NCBI GenBank assembly: GCA_003255065.1 | Contig: QAOA01003015.1 | Coordinates: 110,525 to 174,524 of the forward strand | Length of the DNA stretch: 64,000 nucleotides | DNA from: Cercis canadensis | Lineage: Eukaryota; Streptophyta; Magnoliopsida; Fabales; Fabaceae | Direction of reading: 5' to 3' | Shown here: positions 12,294-24,100 of the stretch, piece by piece | Numbering within the stretch: position 1 is the stretch's first letter | How the letters are laid out: every line of letters begins with the position of its first letter | Made by a program: the position numbers and the translations under genes | The notes under the pieces: generated by a model | Databases searched by the model: none | The model's input: the letters and a program-made list of their open reading frames with translations, nothing else | What the model was told of the DNA's origin: nothing

Positions 12294-12726
12294 ATTTTTC
12301 AAAATCTTTGCTTAGTTTAAGAATTAATCCTAAGTTACTCATCCTTTGCACATATTTGTTATTTATATGACATAAATGCTCATGCCAAAAATTAAAAGAA
12401 GAAAACATATAAACAGAACTTGAAAACATATTATTCATGTCAACATTCAATTTGAACATATCATCACTAGCATACCCTTTGCCCACAAACATTCCATTAT
12501 TAGTAATTACATATTGATCAGATTCAATAGTTTGTTTGAAGCTAGCCTTATTGAGGAGATATAAAGACATAAGATTCTTCTTCATTTGGGGGGTATAGAG
12601 CACATTCTTGAGAGTGAGAACACGCCCAAAAGTAAGGCTCAATTCCACATCACCTTCACCCAAAATTTTAGTAGTATAGGCATCACCAAGCATTATTTCC
12701 TTGGGATTCTCATAAGGTTTGTACAC
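12232..12726 (-). pseudogene. copia protease C-terminus and GAG-pre-integrase domain
   Basis: A 164-residue open stretch contains the pre-integrase region with the HHCC zinc motif (WHEHLCHINNKYVQ followed by CDFCSM). Just upstream, near 12750, the usual protease DSGA reads ANSG, so the catalytic Asp is replaced by Asn. A functional protein is unlikely. Confidence 0.8.
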
Positions 12727-13237
12727 CTTGAACCAATCTTTTTCAAAACACCTGAATTAGCCCACCAACCTTTAGACCCTTCAAGCATGTTAACTTCAGT
12801 AATCATAGCCACAAGTGACTCTTTGGTAACATTGGCTTGAGGATTAGGTCCACATTTCCGGTATCTACAACGTTTTGCAAAATGTTCATGCTTGCTACAA
12901 ACAAAACATGAATAAGGTCTAAAAGGTTGTTCATTTCTCTTTTGGGTGAAGTTGCCCTTATTATTATATGGGTTTTTCTTGTATATTTTTTCATCCCCTT
13001 ATTATATGGCTTCAAAACAACATTTTGATTCTGACCTTTAAGCAAAGAGTCACTAGTTTCAAGAGCATGTACCTTGGTGGTAGTTGTGGAACTACCATTG
13101 CCATTTTGAGTCATAAGCATGTCTTGACTTCTAGCTTCTTCCTCCACTCTAATGTGAGTGATCAAACTCTCTAAGCTTGTTTCCTTTTTCTTGTTGAGAT
13201 CACCAACACCTCTATTAGGATTGATTGTAGGATCCAT
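12727..13237 (-). pseudogene. copia gag remnant with zinc knuckle
   Basis: It starts with [10 protein letters not shown] only about 37 bp after the 5' LTR and goes straight into the late gag region ([16 protein letters not shown]). The usual N-terminal gag domain of about 250 residues is missing. A CX2CX4HX4C knuckle ([14 protein letters not shown]) near 12860-12915 lies in a different frame from the start, so a frameshift separates them. Confidence 0.8.
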
Positions 13238-13273
13238 GAGAAATAAATCTAGATTTGAATTGTCTTAAATTGT

Positions 13274-13984
13274 TGTTCCCAAGCCTACAAGATAGAAAAT
13301 AAAATATAAATAATAACAATAGGTTAGAGAAAATTAGAGATGTGACACCAAGATGAGACACGAGTATCTTGCTTTATTTAAGACAATTCACGCCTCTCGT
13401 AGGTGATTTTTAGTATATCCATCAGGTGCAGCGAGTTCTAGACATGTTGCCTCCAGGATACAACAGCCTGGTAGCCACACCGTTTATCCTCCAATATTTT
13501 GCACAAATAGGAGAAAATGACTCTATCCAACATTCTTCTCGACTCAAGTGTTTACTCACACAATATAAGTAAAGAAGATGCACACACTACAATTAGGTTG
13601 CACTTATGAATGTATATCATCAAATTGTAGAAGCACATATATATATAGTGTAACGTGACTCTTCATATTTTAAGCTAGTCGTTTGCCACTTAAAGCCATT
13701 TACACAATCCATAATATGGCTGAAACATTTCCTTTTAACAGCATATTAAATGCCAAACCGTTGGCCAATAAAAGAGAAAAAAAGTTGGCTGCTTAATGCC
13801 AATTAAAAGTTAAAACCATTCAGTCAATCAAAGCACTTCAAAGCATTTTATAATGCAGTTACAGAGCCATAACTGAATGACTTTAAGGCTAATAACAAAA
13901 ACTTTTAAACACAATAAACATATAGAGAAGTTGTAACATTTTAACATAAAATATATATATTTATTTTTAATAAAAATACCAACA
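13274..13984 (-). repeat. copia 5' LTR
   Basis: About 711 bp, partner of 7851-8562. It has the same interior with scattered substitutions and a shorter TA microsatellite. Orientation comes from the gag-to-RT order. Confidence 0.9.
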
Positions 13985-14941
13985 AAAACTCTAAGAACAT
14001 TGTAATTTAATTTCTTGTGATAATGAAGCTTACAATTTTTATAAGGCCCATCCTATGTTGAAGGGTCTGTTTGAGAGTTGATTTTTGGGAGAAAAAGAAA
14101 AGAGAGAAATGAGAAAATTTATTTCCTTGTTTAAAAGTTTAAATTTGAAAAAGGAGAGAATTGGGGGTTGAACTAACCCCCACACTCCCTTTTCCATACA
14201 AAAATATCAACCCCAAATCGAGGTGTTTGGAAAGATAAAGAATTAATTTATTATTTTACCCATTAGGTCTAGTTTCACTTGTGGGCTTTTTCAATGTTTT
14301 TTTAACTGTCAGATTACTTCAATAACGTGGCCATAGGAATCCATTAATGGCCCACCCAATTAAATCCATGCATTAAAACTTGCAAACATGAGATAATGAA
14401 TGGTACCAAGAAAGTCTTGTGAGAAAAGTGAACATAGCTATTACTGAAAGCTATGACCAGAAAAAAAAAATCTAAAAATGGATGCCAAAATAACAAATAA
14501 GAAGATAAAATGTATTGTTTTATCATCACAAATAAGGTTGTTTATATAAATTTTTTGGTCATATGAAAGTATTTAGTGTAGGATTATTTACATGTTTATT
14601 ACAAGAGTTAAATGTCATTTGAAGCTAACAAAAAATTAGTTTTCAAATACCTATTTTCTTATTTTCTCAAATTTATTTTATTATTAATTTTTACAAAATT
14701 TCACTGATAATTGTAAGATGTAATATGCAATTCTCCAAAGCCTTGTAAATTAACTTATGAATTCTATTTTTAGTAAATAATAATAATAATTTTTTTATTA
14801 ATTAATTTATTAGAGCATTAATAAAAATAATAATAAATTTATTAGGAAAGAAAAAAGAGTGTATTATATTATTACATTTTATATTAAATAGGTGTACTTT
14901 AATAATAAAGGGTAAATATGTAAAAATTAATTACAATATTA

Positions 14942-15998
14942 GGGTCTGTTTGCTTGAAAATATTTTCATATTTTCATTTCCTATTTTCATTTCTTGAAAT
15001 ATGTTTTTATTTTCAAATTTTCATTTTTAAAAAACATGTTTGTTGAAAATTTTCTATTTCCATTCTCAAACCACATCCCCTCCTCCCTCTACATCCTATC
15101 TAGCTTTCTCACTCAGCTTCACATCCTCATTCGTTCCTTCTTTCTTTTCCGGTGACTAGCTTCTCAAGTGACACACCAGAGTTGGAAACAATAGAGAGAC
15201 ATAGAGAAAGGAAACGATAAAGAGAAATAACAGAGAGACATAAAAAGAAAATAGATAGAACAAGAGGAATAAAAATAGAGAGACCAAAACAGGGAGGAAG
15301 GGAGCAGATGAAATTTCAGATTTAGTGTGTGAAGCAATCACCTTGTTCATCTCCAAAGTAGCATCCCAATCCCACCCTTCACCAATTCCCCTGCTTTCAT
15401 GGTCATAGTGCTAACCATAACTGCATTTCCAAAATAGTTCTTTGGTAATGGTGGGTTCCGCATTCTGGGTCTAACACCAATCCTTTGAAAAGTGACATAT
15501 CCTCTCTTTTGGCACTTCTGAATTGAACCCATCATCAATTTCCATTTCCTTTGTAAAAGGAATGCATATTGGGGCAAGAAACCAATGGTTAAAAGCTAGT
15601 GGCTTTGGTACTTTTTCTGAACCATCACCAACGTTTAATCCTTTGTCTCCTTACTTCTGGGCAATCTTTTGTCTCCTTTATTCTTCAACACAACATGTGG
15701 GAGAATTGAGTAGATGAAGACTATAGGTCGTAGATGACAGCAAAGAAGAGTTTGCGTGTAGAAGAAATAGAAATTTAGAGAAAAAAAAAAGTCACATAAA
15801 ATATAAGTATGCCACCAGTCTTTGTCAGGAAACAGTGAAAATGTCTAAAAGATGTTTTTAGTTTTTTACCAATTTTTGGAAATATTTCCAATATTTTCAA
15901 TGAAAACATTTTCATTTATACTCAACCAAACATATTTTTAAATTTATTTTCATTTTCAATGACAATGAAAACAGGAAATAGCCAAACCAAACAGAACC
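14942..15998. mobile_element. Nested Harbinger/Tourist element, TSD TTA
   Basis: The terminal repeats GGGTCTGTTTG and GGTTCTGTTTG match at 10 of 11 positions, with TTA at 14939-14941 and 15999-16001. The ends are rich in ATTTTCATTT. It is 1057 bp and lies within the element at 14063-16148. Its middle carries a fragment of a host BAHD acyltransferase. Confidence 0.78.
15320..15577 (-). pseudogene. Captured BAHD (HXXXD) acyltransferase fragment
   Basis: Minus-strand translation contains RPRMRNPPLPKNYFGNAV followed by MKAGELVKGGIG and, after a frame change, MNKVIASHTKSE. The PPLP-YFGN block and the downstream AGEL...W..NKVIASHT arrangement are characteristic of BAHD acyltransferases of the hydroxycinnamoyl-transferase type. 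Only about 80 residues remain. The HXXXD and DFGWG motifs are absent and at least one frameshift is present, so it cannot be an enzyme. It lies wholly inside the nested Harbinger element, so it is most simply a gene fragment picked up by the transposon. The family call rests on recognised motifs, not on a search. Confidence 0.6.
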
Positions 15999-16151
15999 TT
16001 ATATTTCCTTTCATCTTTACCTCCTCTTGTTTATTTTAATCATCCAAACAAAAAAGAGAAAAACTTATTCCATTCCTTTCCTTCCGATTCCTTCTATTTT
16101 CTCTTGTGGCATTCCCTTTCCTTACCTCTTCAACTCCCGAACATAGCGGAA

Positions 16152-16731
16152 AGGTTTTGGGGCAAGGTTATACTTGGGTAGAGAACTTTGGTGGCTACTG
16201 GAGTTGCTTCTCTGAACCATAGCTACGTTCTTGGGGTAAGGGGGTATGATGGAAGGCAAGTTGGTCATCTAGCCACCCACGTGCCAATTTTAACTCTAAT
16301 TAATCAATAATCAACCTTAATTTTAGCTTTTTGAGTTTTAGGTAGATGCTAATTACTCTGATGTGCACATGCTGATTTCCATCCATATTTTAACGCAGTA
16401 AGCAAAATGGAGGTAAGTTACACATTTTGGAAGCACATGGGAGCTTTTGCACCTTTTCAAATACTTGGATAAATTACACATAACCTATTATTGAAGGTGA
16501 TAAATTGAAGTTTTCTAAAAGATAAATGATAGGTGTGAGAAGATAAGAGAAAAGACCCTCATTACCTTTAAAATAATCAAAATATTTGTCAAGTTATGTG
16601 GTTATTTTGTTTTATGTATATTTGAACATAATAACAATATACCTTAAGAAGTGTTTTAGTCAATTTTAGATAAACCAAATGATTTGTTTTAGCCAAATAC
16701 GAAATATGATATTTGAACTCTATTTCTTCCC
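16152..16731. other. Non-coding spacer
   Basis: No supported gene or repeat structure was seen in this stretch. Confidence 0.4.
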
Positions 16732-16741
16732 ATTTTCTATT

Positions 16742-17290
16742 AGGTAAATTGTATATAATCCCCTTCAACTTTGGCTTAAAAAAGTGCACAGAACTCTCCT
16801 AAACTTCACAATTTGTGCCAAAAACTCCTTTTGTCCATTTGATCGTTAGTCGATAGACGAAAAATGTCATGTGATTTAATTAATCTCTAATATAAGCATT
16901 TTAATCCCTAATTAGGTGTAAATAGGGGTACATAAGAGTAAACACACTCAAAATTTAAAAAAAAAGACCATAAACTCTTGATTATAAAGCTTAAAACCCT
17001 AAAATCCTAAACTCTGAAGTCACAAGGTTATGAATTTAGGGTTAAGATTAAGGTTTTAGTGTTTTGGAATTTAGAATTTTAAGATTTATGGTTTTGATGT
17101 TTAGGATTTTAGTGTTTTGAGTTTAAAGTTCTTAAATTAGTGATTAATTAAATCGCATGAATAGCACATATGATATTTCCATTTATTTACTAACGGTCAA
17201 ATGGAATTAAATCGCATGACTAGCACAAGATTTATGTGCATTGTTTTGAATGTTATGGGGTTTTTCGCACATGAAGTTGAAGGGTTGTGT
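16742..17290. mobile_element. MITE-like inverted-repeat element in the COQ6 upstream region
   Basis: The left end (ATAATCCCCTTCAACTTTG) pairs with the reverse complement of the right end (ACACAACCCTTCAACTTCA). An internal pair also matches inversely: TCCATTTGATCGTTAGT near 16835 and the complement of ACTAACGGTCAAATGGA near 17190. A 10-bp direct repeat ATTTTCTATT flanks it (16732-16741, 17291-17300), probably the target duplication. No ORF. Confidence 0.6.
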
Positions 17291-17309
17291 ATTTTCTATT
17301 TTATTTTTA

Positions 17310-17767
17310 GGTTTAAATGTACTGTAGGTCTTTATAGTTTGGACGAATTTTGAATTAGGTCTCTATAGTATTTTTTTTTTCTTTTGGACACTTTATAGTC
17401 TGAATTTTTTTTTTTTAATTAGGTCTCTGTTGTCATTTGACGTGACAAATAATTTATACATGTGACAATAGATAAAACTTACATAATGTCAAAGTGGCAC
17501 ACAAATTGCCAAAATAAAGAGATAAGTGAAGAAAATAAAAGATGATAAAATGGTAATTTTTGTGTCATTTTGACATCATATCAATTTTTTTTATTGTCAC
17601 ATAAATAAATTGTTTGTTATGTGAATACTAAACTAACAAATTTTTAATTGAGAGTGATAATATGAACTCAATTAAAAAAAATTTAAACTATAAAAACACA
17701 AAAAAAAGCCTATAAGAACTAAATTCAAAATTTATTTAAATTATAAAACTTGCAATACATTTAAACC
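17310..17767. mobile_element. Mutator-like MITE, 9-bp TSD TTATTTTTA
   Basis: The ends GGTTTAAATGTA and TACATTTAAACC are exact inverted repeats and the similarity continues inward for about 55 bp. Identical 9-bp TTATTTTTA copies flank it at 17301-17309 and 17768-17776. A 9-bp duplication is typical of Mutator-family transposition. It is 458 bp, non-coding, and ends about 400 bp upstream of the COQ6 start codon. Confidence 0.82.
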
Positions 17768-17776
17768 TTATTTTTA

Positions 17777-18162
17777 TATCTAAAGGGAGAAAAAAAAAAT
17801 AAAAATTAAAGTCTGGTTTTAATAAAAAGATACACGCGTCTGCATCTCTTCCGGCTACAACAGATTCACAGAACACTTCTAACAAGTAGCAACCACGGTC
17901 CTCCGCCGAAATCCGCGCCGACGGCAACCAGGTGATGAATCTTTGGCCCTTCCCTCTATTTTCCCCTTGTGTTGCCAAATATACATGATTTTCCTCAACC
18001 CTTCTTCTCCGTTCAATGTGGTCCACCCTACTGTTAGTGCAGGCTCTTTACTAGTACTTAGCTTAATCTCAGATCGGCTTTCAACTCCATTCACCGTGAT
18101 AATCCCTTTCAAGTGTCAAGCAAAGCTGTTTCCCTCCGCAGTTGTTCAGCTTCCGCAATCCA
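17777..18162 (+). promoter_or_regulatory. Probable COQ6 promoter-proximal region and 5' UTR
   Basis: Between the Mutator-like MITE and the COQ6 start the sequence turns relatively GC-rich (about 17880-18160), as in plant leaders. A short upstream ATG frame begins at about 17936 (ATGAATCTTTGG). It is short and not conserved in any way I recognise, but it could act as an uORF if transcription starts before it. No transcription start can be fixed from sequence alone. Confidence 0.4.
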
Positions 18163-21100
18163 ATGATGCATAGGTATGCGTTTCACGATATGTTGATCGA
18201 ACACGGCTTCAATTCTGTCTGTTTCCCAGGAAATTTTTTACTGAAATATTCCTTTCTTGGACACAAAATTAAGTACAGTTATGTATTTTAGCGAGAAGGT
18301 TCTTAATGGTGTTTTGGATTCACAATTTGGATTTCTCAGGGGATTTTCTTTCTTCTATTGTGTCCCCTATGTGAAATCTATTATGAGTCTCACAGATTTT
18401 CCTCTCAAACAGGTTCATTGTGAAAAGAGTTGCTGCAAATTTCTGTGGACAGAAAGTTCCACACATGTCCTTTTGTACTGAGGCTGCGAAAGTGATCGGT
18501 TCTAGTAATGGTCAACTTCCCAATGTGAGCAAATGCCTATATCTGACATGGGTTTTTTAAGTTTGATTACATTGTTATGCTTCAAAATGACTATACTTCT
18601 ATCAATTCTTGAAGAATCAAGTTTCTTGTCTGCTTTCCTTGCTTTCTGTGTTTGTTCACTGATTTGCAATGGATTGTAGCATCTTTTTTGACTGTTGGTC
18701 ATTATTCTGTCATTCTTTTTGTAAATTTATTCTTGTTACCTTGATTAAAGGGGTGATTTTGATTATTGACCTAGTGCCCGGCTTTTTTTTTCCCATTTTC
18801 TTCATATCTCTTATATTTATTTGAAAAGGCAATGGTTTTTTGTTCACGTAGAGGTAATATAGCACAATTGATTTTCTTGAAAATTTGTAGGAGCATGAGA
18901 AGAAGCAGAGTATAAGCAATAATATTCAACAACATGATATTGCTATTGTTGGAGGTGGCATGGTTGGCATGGCTCTAGCTTGTTTCTTGGGTGGGTAATA
19001 TTTTTATTTTTATTTTGAGTTGTGGTATCTTTTTTAGACTGTATTATATTCTATTTTTATCCTCAGCTAGAATTTTGGGGCAGAGACTGTTTTAGGGGGC
19101 AAGCAAGGCTTTCGCAAATATCTTTGTCTTTATTAATCTCTTCTCCAAATTCTTATCTATTGTTAGGTTTCTGTAAGTTAAAATATCTGAAAAACTTTTC
19201 TATGAGTATTACATGGTTGAATTTAAAACTTTTCCATGAGTATTACATTAGTTTTCTGAAAAACTAGTACATAGCTTTTTTAGTGGCCTATTAGGATATA
19301 CCCCAAGCAACATCACGTTTTCCAAGATAGCTAACATTGTGCTCTAGCTTTGATTAACAGCTTAATATATATTCAGTACCCACCTTTTCTTCTCTCATAA
19401 TTCATTTTCCCGTATTATTAGATTGCTTTTTTCTGTTTTGTAGGTGTCTATGGGATACATTAGGTATTTTGCATAGAAAAAGTTGAGCATATAAATATGA
19501 TAATTCACGATTTCCACTTTTATTGATAAATAAGGAAAATCTTACCATTCTTCTATTAATATATATATAAAAAAAAAGTTTAACTTTTTTTGCTAGTCCG
19601 GGCTTCTTGATGTCAATGTTGAGATACTGTTTCCTTGGCACCCTGTAATGAAATTTTTTAGTCAGCAACAATGCCCTTGTGAGTGTTGTTCATAATGCTG
19701 TTTTAACTACCACTACCACTACCACCACTACTTCATGGTTGTTGTCTACAACACATTTACATCAACCATCAAATAATCATTAATATGTTGGCTATAATTA
19801 CTTCCTCACTATATGGATGTAACCACCACTGCCAACACCAACTTGCTTTGTTAAGGATGACTATAATCACTGCCTTACTAGTAAAAATCAGACCAAGCCA
19901 TTAGCTGTATCTACTCCTCACCAAATGGTGCCGCTATAGCTCTTTCCACTATCTAAACTTTCAAATCATTATTCAATTTTCTTCTTAAAAGGTTCTAGAA
20001 AACTAATAAGATGAATGCTTATATTTCAGGAATAAAATCTTGAATGTTACTTAATCACCCTGTAGGTTTGTTATCTAATGACTCTTGATTACCTCAGTTT
20101 TGCCAAGCAAAGCACCAGAGCACCAGAACTTACATTTATCAGACAAGAAAAATTGATTTTATGAATGCCGCACCTGCCTAAACGTGTAATTTATAAGTTT
20201 GTGTACTAAATTTGAAAATTTCCTTATATAATTTATGCTTATTATATGTGAATTGTGTTATTTCTCCCATTCTTTGATATGAATTTTTTGTTTAATGACC
20301 TATATCTCTACTTTCTATCTCTATACTTTAATTTCAAGTGGGTTATGAATGAAACTGTCAATAGAATAAACTATTGTAAAAATGAAGACAAGCATAACAT
20401 GAAAATAAACAGTAATCTGCTTTGTGATGCTGCAGAAGATAATTGTTTCTTATGTGCCATAAAACCATTGAAGGCTAACTGGCCAATTATCATCTTATTT
20501 ATATGTTCTTTCAGCAAGCGTGCCAATGACAAAGCAATTGAACATTGCCATTATTGATAGCAATCCTGCATTGGGGAGTAGCTTTTGCATCAAGAAGGAA
20601 GACCCCCCTGATCCAAGGGTCAGTACAATTACTCCTGCAACTATATCATTTCTCCAAGGTATGTAGATTTATATGTTTGTTATTTACGATCATCATGCTG
20701 TGCATTTCAACATCTTATGATTTCATGAGCATTTCAACTTCTTACAATCATCCTGGGAATGTTCCCAATCATAGCACTCAACTATTAGTTGCATCACCAT
20801 TTCTGTGATCTACATATTGACCTTGCACTGAATTTCAAGTAAAGAAAATGTTGACAGGCATAATCTACTAACCACATGCAATTTTATAGAAAAAAAGAAA
20901 AAAAAAAGTAAGAAAAGAAGAAGAAGAAAGAGAAAAGAAGAAACACATGTAGTTTTTAGTAGATATTGGGAATTCTTTTTTCAATANCCGCATGCAATTA
21001 TATAGAAAAAAAGTAAAAAAAAAGTAAGAAAAGAAGAAGAAGAAAGAGAAAAGAAGAAACACATGTAGTTTTTAGTAGATATTGGGAATTCTTTTTTCAA

Positions 21101-24100
21101 TAAAAACGATGTCTCCCTCGAACATAGGGGCAAGATGATTCTGCGCTTTCTTATTTATATCATTAGTGGGATGTCTTTGCAAGAATAGTCAGGTTAAATT
21201 TGTATTGCAACCTGTATGCTAGGCTTTGCATCTTAGATATCTTTTTGATAAAACTGTTCCTCATTTTCTGCATTTTTGTTACTGAAATATTCTTTACCTT
21301 TGGACGTTAATGTATTGATGTGTTTAATTTGTCTTTAATTGCACACATTCTATGGGTTTATTTCCTTTTCATAAAACCAAAGAAATGACAGTTCAAATGA
21401 ACATGTTTATGATAGGAGAAAGAACTTGGTAATGTGATTGTTAGGCGAGCATTTCAGTGCATAACCAAGGCTGTTGATTAACTTTTGATGCGTATTCTAC
21501 CTTCAGACTCAACTAATAGAGGAAGGAAAAAATTAAAGAAAAAAAGAGGAGAAATATAAAAGTTGACAAATTAAATATCCTTGTCTTTAGATGATAAAAT
21601 TTTATTCTTAGTAATCTCCTTCTCTTCAACTCAATATTTATCTTTTCTTAAAAGGAAAAAGACAAAAAGAAAGAAGCTCTGGAAACTCCAAATATATCAC
21701 ATTGAATCTTCATCCTTTTGTTTCTCACAACTAAGGAGCTTCACTCCTGGTTATTTTCCCTCCAAGTGTGAATGGGTACAATTAGGGTCATAACTCTTTG
21801 GCTAGTATGCTTAAGTGATAAGCTTAGGATCCTAGGTGTAGTTCATCTGACATCTTGTGACCGTCAATCCGCAAGCTAGCCCTTCCCTGGTCAAGCTCTT
21901 ATGTTTTGAAAAGAACACACATTAGGTATGTCCTTCATCCCTGTGTTATTATATTTCTGTTCATCAATAAACTCATCAAGCAATTGGTCCAAAAGGCTTG
22001 CCTCAGTTTGTCTACAACTATGTGTGTCAGAAAGAAATCGTGGAAAGTACATGATTCTAGCTTCATGTATTTATTCACTTGGCTTTCAAGCAGCAAAGTT
22101 TCTCAATCATCCAAAAGCAAATCCTGCAGCATTAACAGTTTCTGCTAACTTATTGTTAGAATTACTCATGCAACATAATCTCCTAAGTTAGACAATTGAG
22201 CACTCCATTTCTAGTCTATGTCACTGTCAAGTTATCAAGTATGACCATTAAGCATGTGTTTGGTAACACGGTGAAACACAAGGTTCACACATTCAGGACA
22301 AAAGCTTCAAGGCCGATATACATGTTTACAACATGGTCACTGTGTCAGTGTCACCTTGCACATTCTGCCAAACTTACCACTGGCTGCAAGTTATTCTTCC
22401 TAACACTGTTACTTGTCACTTTTCATGAACTGGATGACATCAATAGTATTAGGTAGACCTAGGGAATATCTCTGTGTGCTTTGTCTGACTTAGCTTATTT
22501 TTTTATTAATTATTTTTAGGGTACAACAGATAAGAATCTTTTCTTAATTTTCCTTTTTCCCTTGCTCAGATGTTACTTGTTATTTTGGCTTTGATGTATC
22601 AGTTTGTAGTTGCTCAAATGTTGCTTGTTTGATAGGGATGGAAACATGTGTTTTACAGAATCTTAACCACCCTGTTTTGCTTGGTCTATTTTCAGGTGCT
22701 GGTGCTTGGAAATATGTTGAGCAAAACAGACATGCATATTTTGATAAAATGCAGGCATATCTTTCCTCTTCTATTCATTATAGAAATTTCTTTCTCTATA
22801 TTTTCTTTATGAATAGCTCAATGGTTTCATGAATCTTTTGCTGCTCAATGTAAGGAAGTTGTTAGATCCTACACTTTTTGGAGATATTTAACTGAATTTT
22901 GTGCACTAATGCATATTGCTTCAAGAGTATATCACCTGTATATGGGCTTGGTTACCAACTGTGTATTTTGTCGTTCTCTTACATCCTTATTTCTTATTGG
23001 TATGTATCCCAAAAGAATGAGAGTTTAATGGATATGACATTATTGTCAAGAATTATGTTGGAGTCAATATTGTTGACTGTTGAGACAACTCGCTTTCTGA
23101 AGAGATCAAAATGGAAGTAAGAATAGATTCATTCTGAGACAAGCTGGCTTAACAAATCTTTCCCAAATAAAGGAGCTGAATAATGTTGAAAATTTTGGCA
23201 ATCTCTATGCACAGACACCTTAACTTACAAAGCACGCAACCTTCATAAATTTTTCCTTTCCTTCGTTTTCTTAAGTCCTCTATAAGCAATCAACATTGAT
23301 TCTTCCTACCCTGGTGAAAAGAACAAACACTAGTCTCTCCAATGATAAAACCAATTTAACCCACATATCCTAATGGACAGCGTTAGAGAAATGGCTGGTT
23401 TTCGGAAGTATTAGAAAACACATGAAACAAACATTACAGAAAGGGATAGGTGTGGATAATACTGGATATTGCAGAATGACCTTGATATTGTTCATCCTTA
23501 TTGTGCATGTAATGCTTACAAGTGATTCCCAATTTTTTTATTATCAAAATACAACCAAAACTTATAAGCCATTAGAAAAAAACGGAACTTGTGCCTGAGA
23601 ACCCAATGGTAAAACTTTACCATTACCATGTAATGTCGTTTTTCTTGGCAGAATGGTATGATTGTACTTTTTGTTTAACTGTAGGGTAAGTGGTGAAGTT
23701 GTCTTTTACTTGGTTATCTTTTAACCTATTATATTACCTGGAGTATAAACAATTTCTTGCTATCTTTCATTCTGCATCATATTTCCCATAAAGTTATATT
23801 TAAGTTTAAATTTGATGTATTCTTTGCTATCTCTTTACAGGTCTGGGATTATACTGGCTTAGGTTATACCAGATACCATGCACGAGATGTAAATAAAGAA
23901 GCTCTAGGGTAAGCATGCATATATCTGATAAATAATTTTTATCTTTCTGTTACAATAGCTATGACTAATTGAAGAAAATTCATGATTCAGGTGCATAGTG
24001 GAGAATAAAGTGCTTCAAAATGCCTTATTGTCATGTATACAGGTACATAAATCTGTCTAGTTTGTTATAAGTAGTATGTAATTGCTTGGGTAATAATTCC

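Larger units (their letters stand above)
7851..13984 (-). mobile_element. Ty1-copia retrotransposon, degenerate, both LTRs present
   Basis: On the minus strand the order is 5' LTR (13274-13984), short gag remnant, degraded protease, integrase, reverse transcriptase, RNase H, polypurine tract and 3' LTR (7851-8562). Integrase before RT is diagnostic for copia. Flanking 5-mers are AAAAC at 13985 and a near match (CAAAC) before the left LTR, so the TSD is only approximate. The element is dead: gag is mostly missing, frames are broken in several places, and the pol region carries a 288-bp tandem duplication plus an apparent 358-bp duplication at the N at 11935. Confidence 0.92.
14063..16148. mobile_element. 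Non-autonomous PIF/Harbinger element, TSD GAA, with nested insertion
   Basis: The left end GGGTCTGTTTGAGAGTT pairs with the reverse complement of the right end, CGCTATGTTCGGGAGTT. GAA flanks both sides (14060-14062 and 16149-16151). The subterminal GA-rich and CT-rich tracts, and a CTTGTTTA..GATTAAAAT-like stretch, resemble those of the element at 29017-33863, which has a Harbinger transposase fragment. No transposase is present here. About 1 kb remains when the nested element is removed. Confidence 0.65.

Noticed and set aside
16980-17130. Telomere-like CCCTAAA wording
   Set aside because: Only scattered degenerate AAACCCTAAA-like words within a MITE; not a tandem array and not an interstitial telomere.
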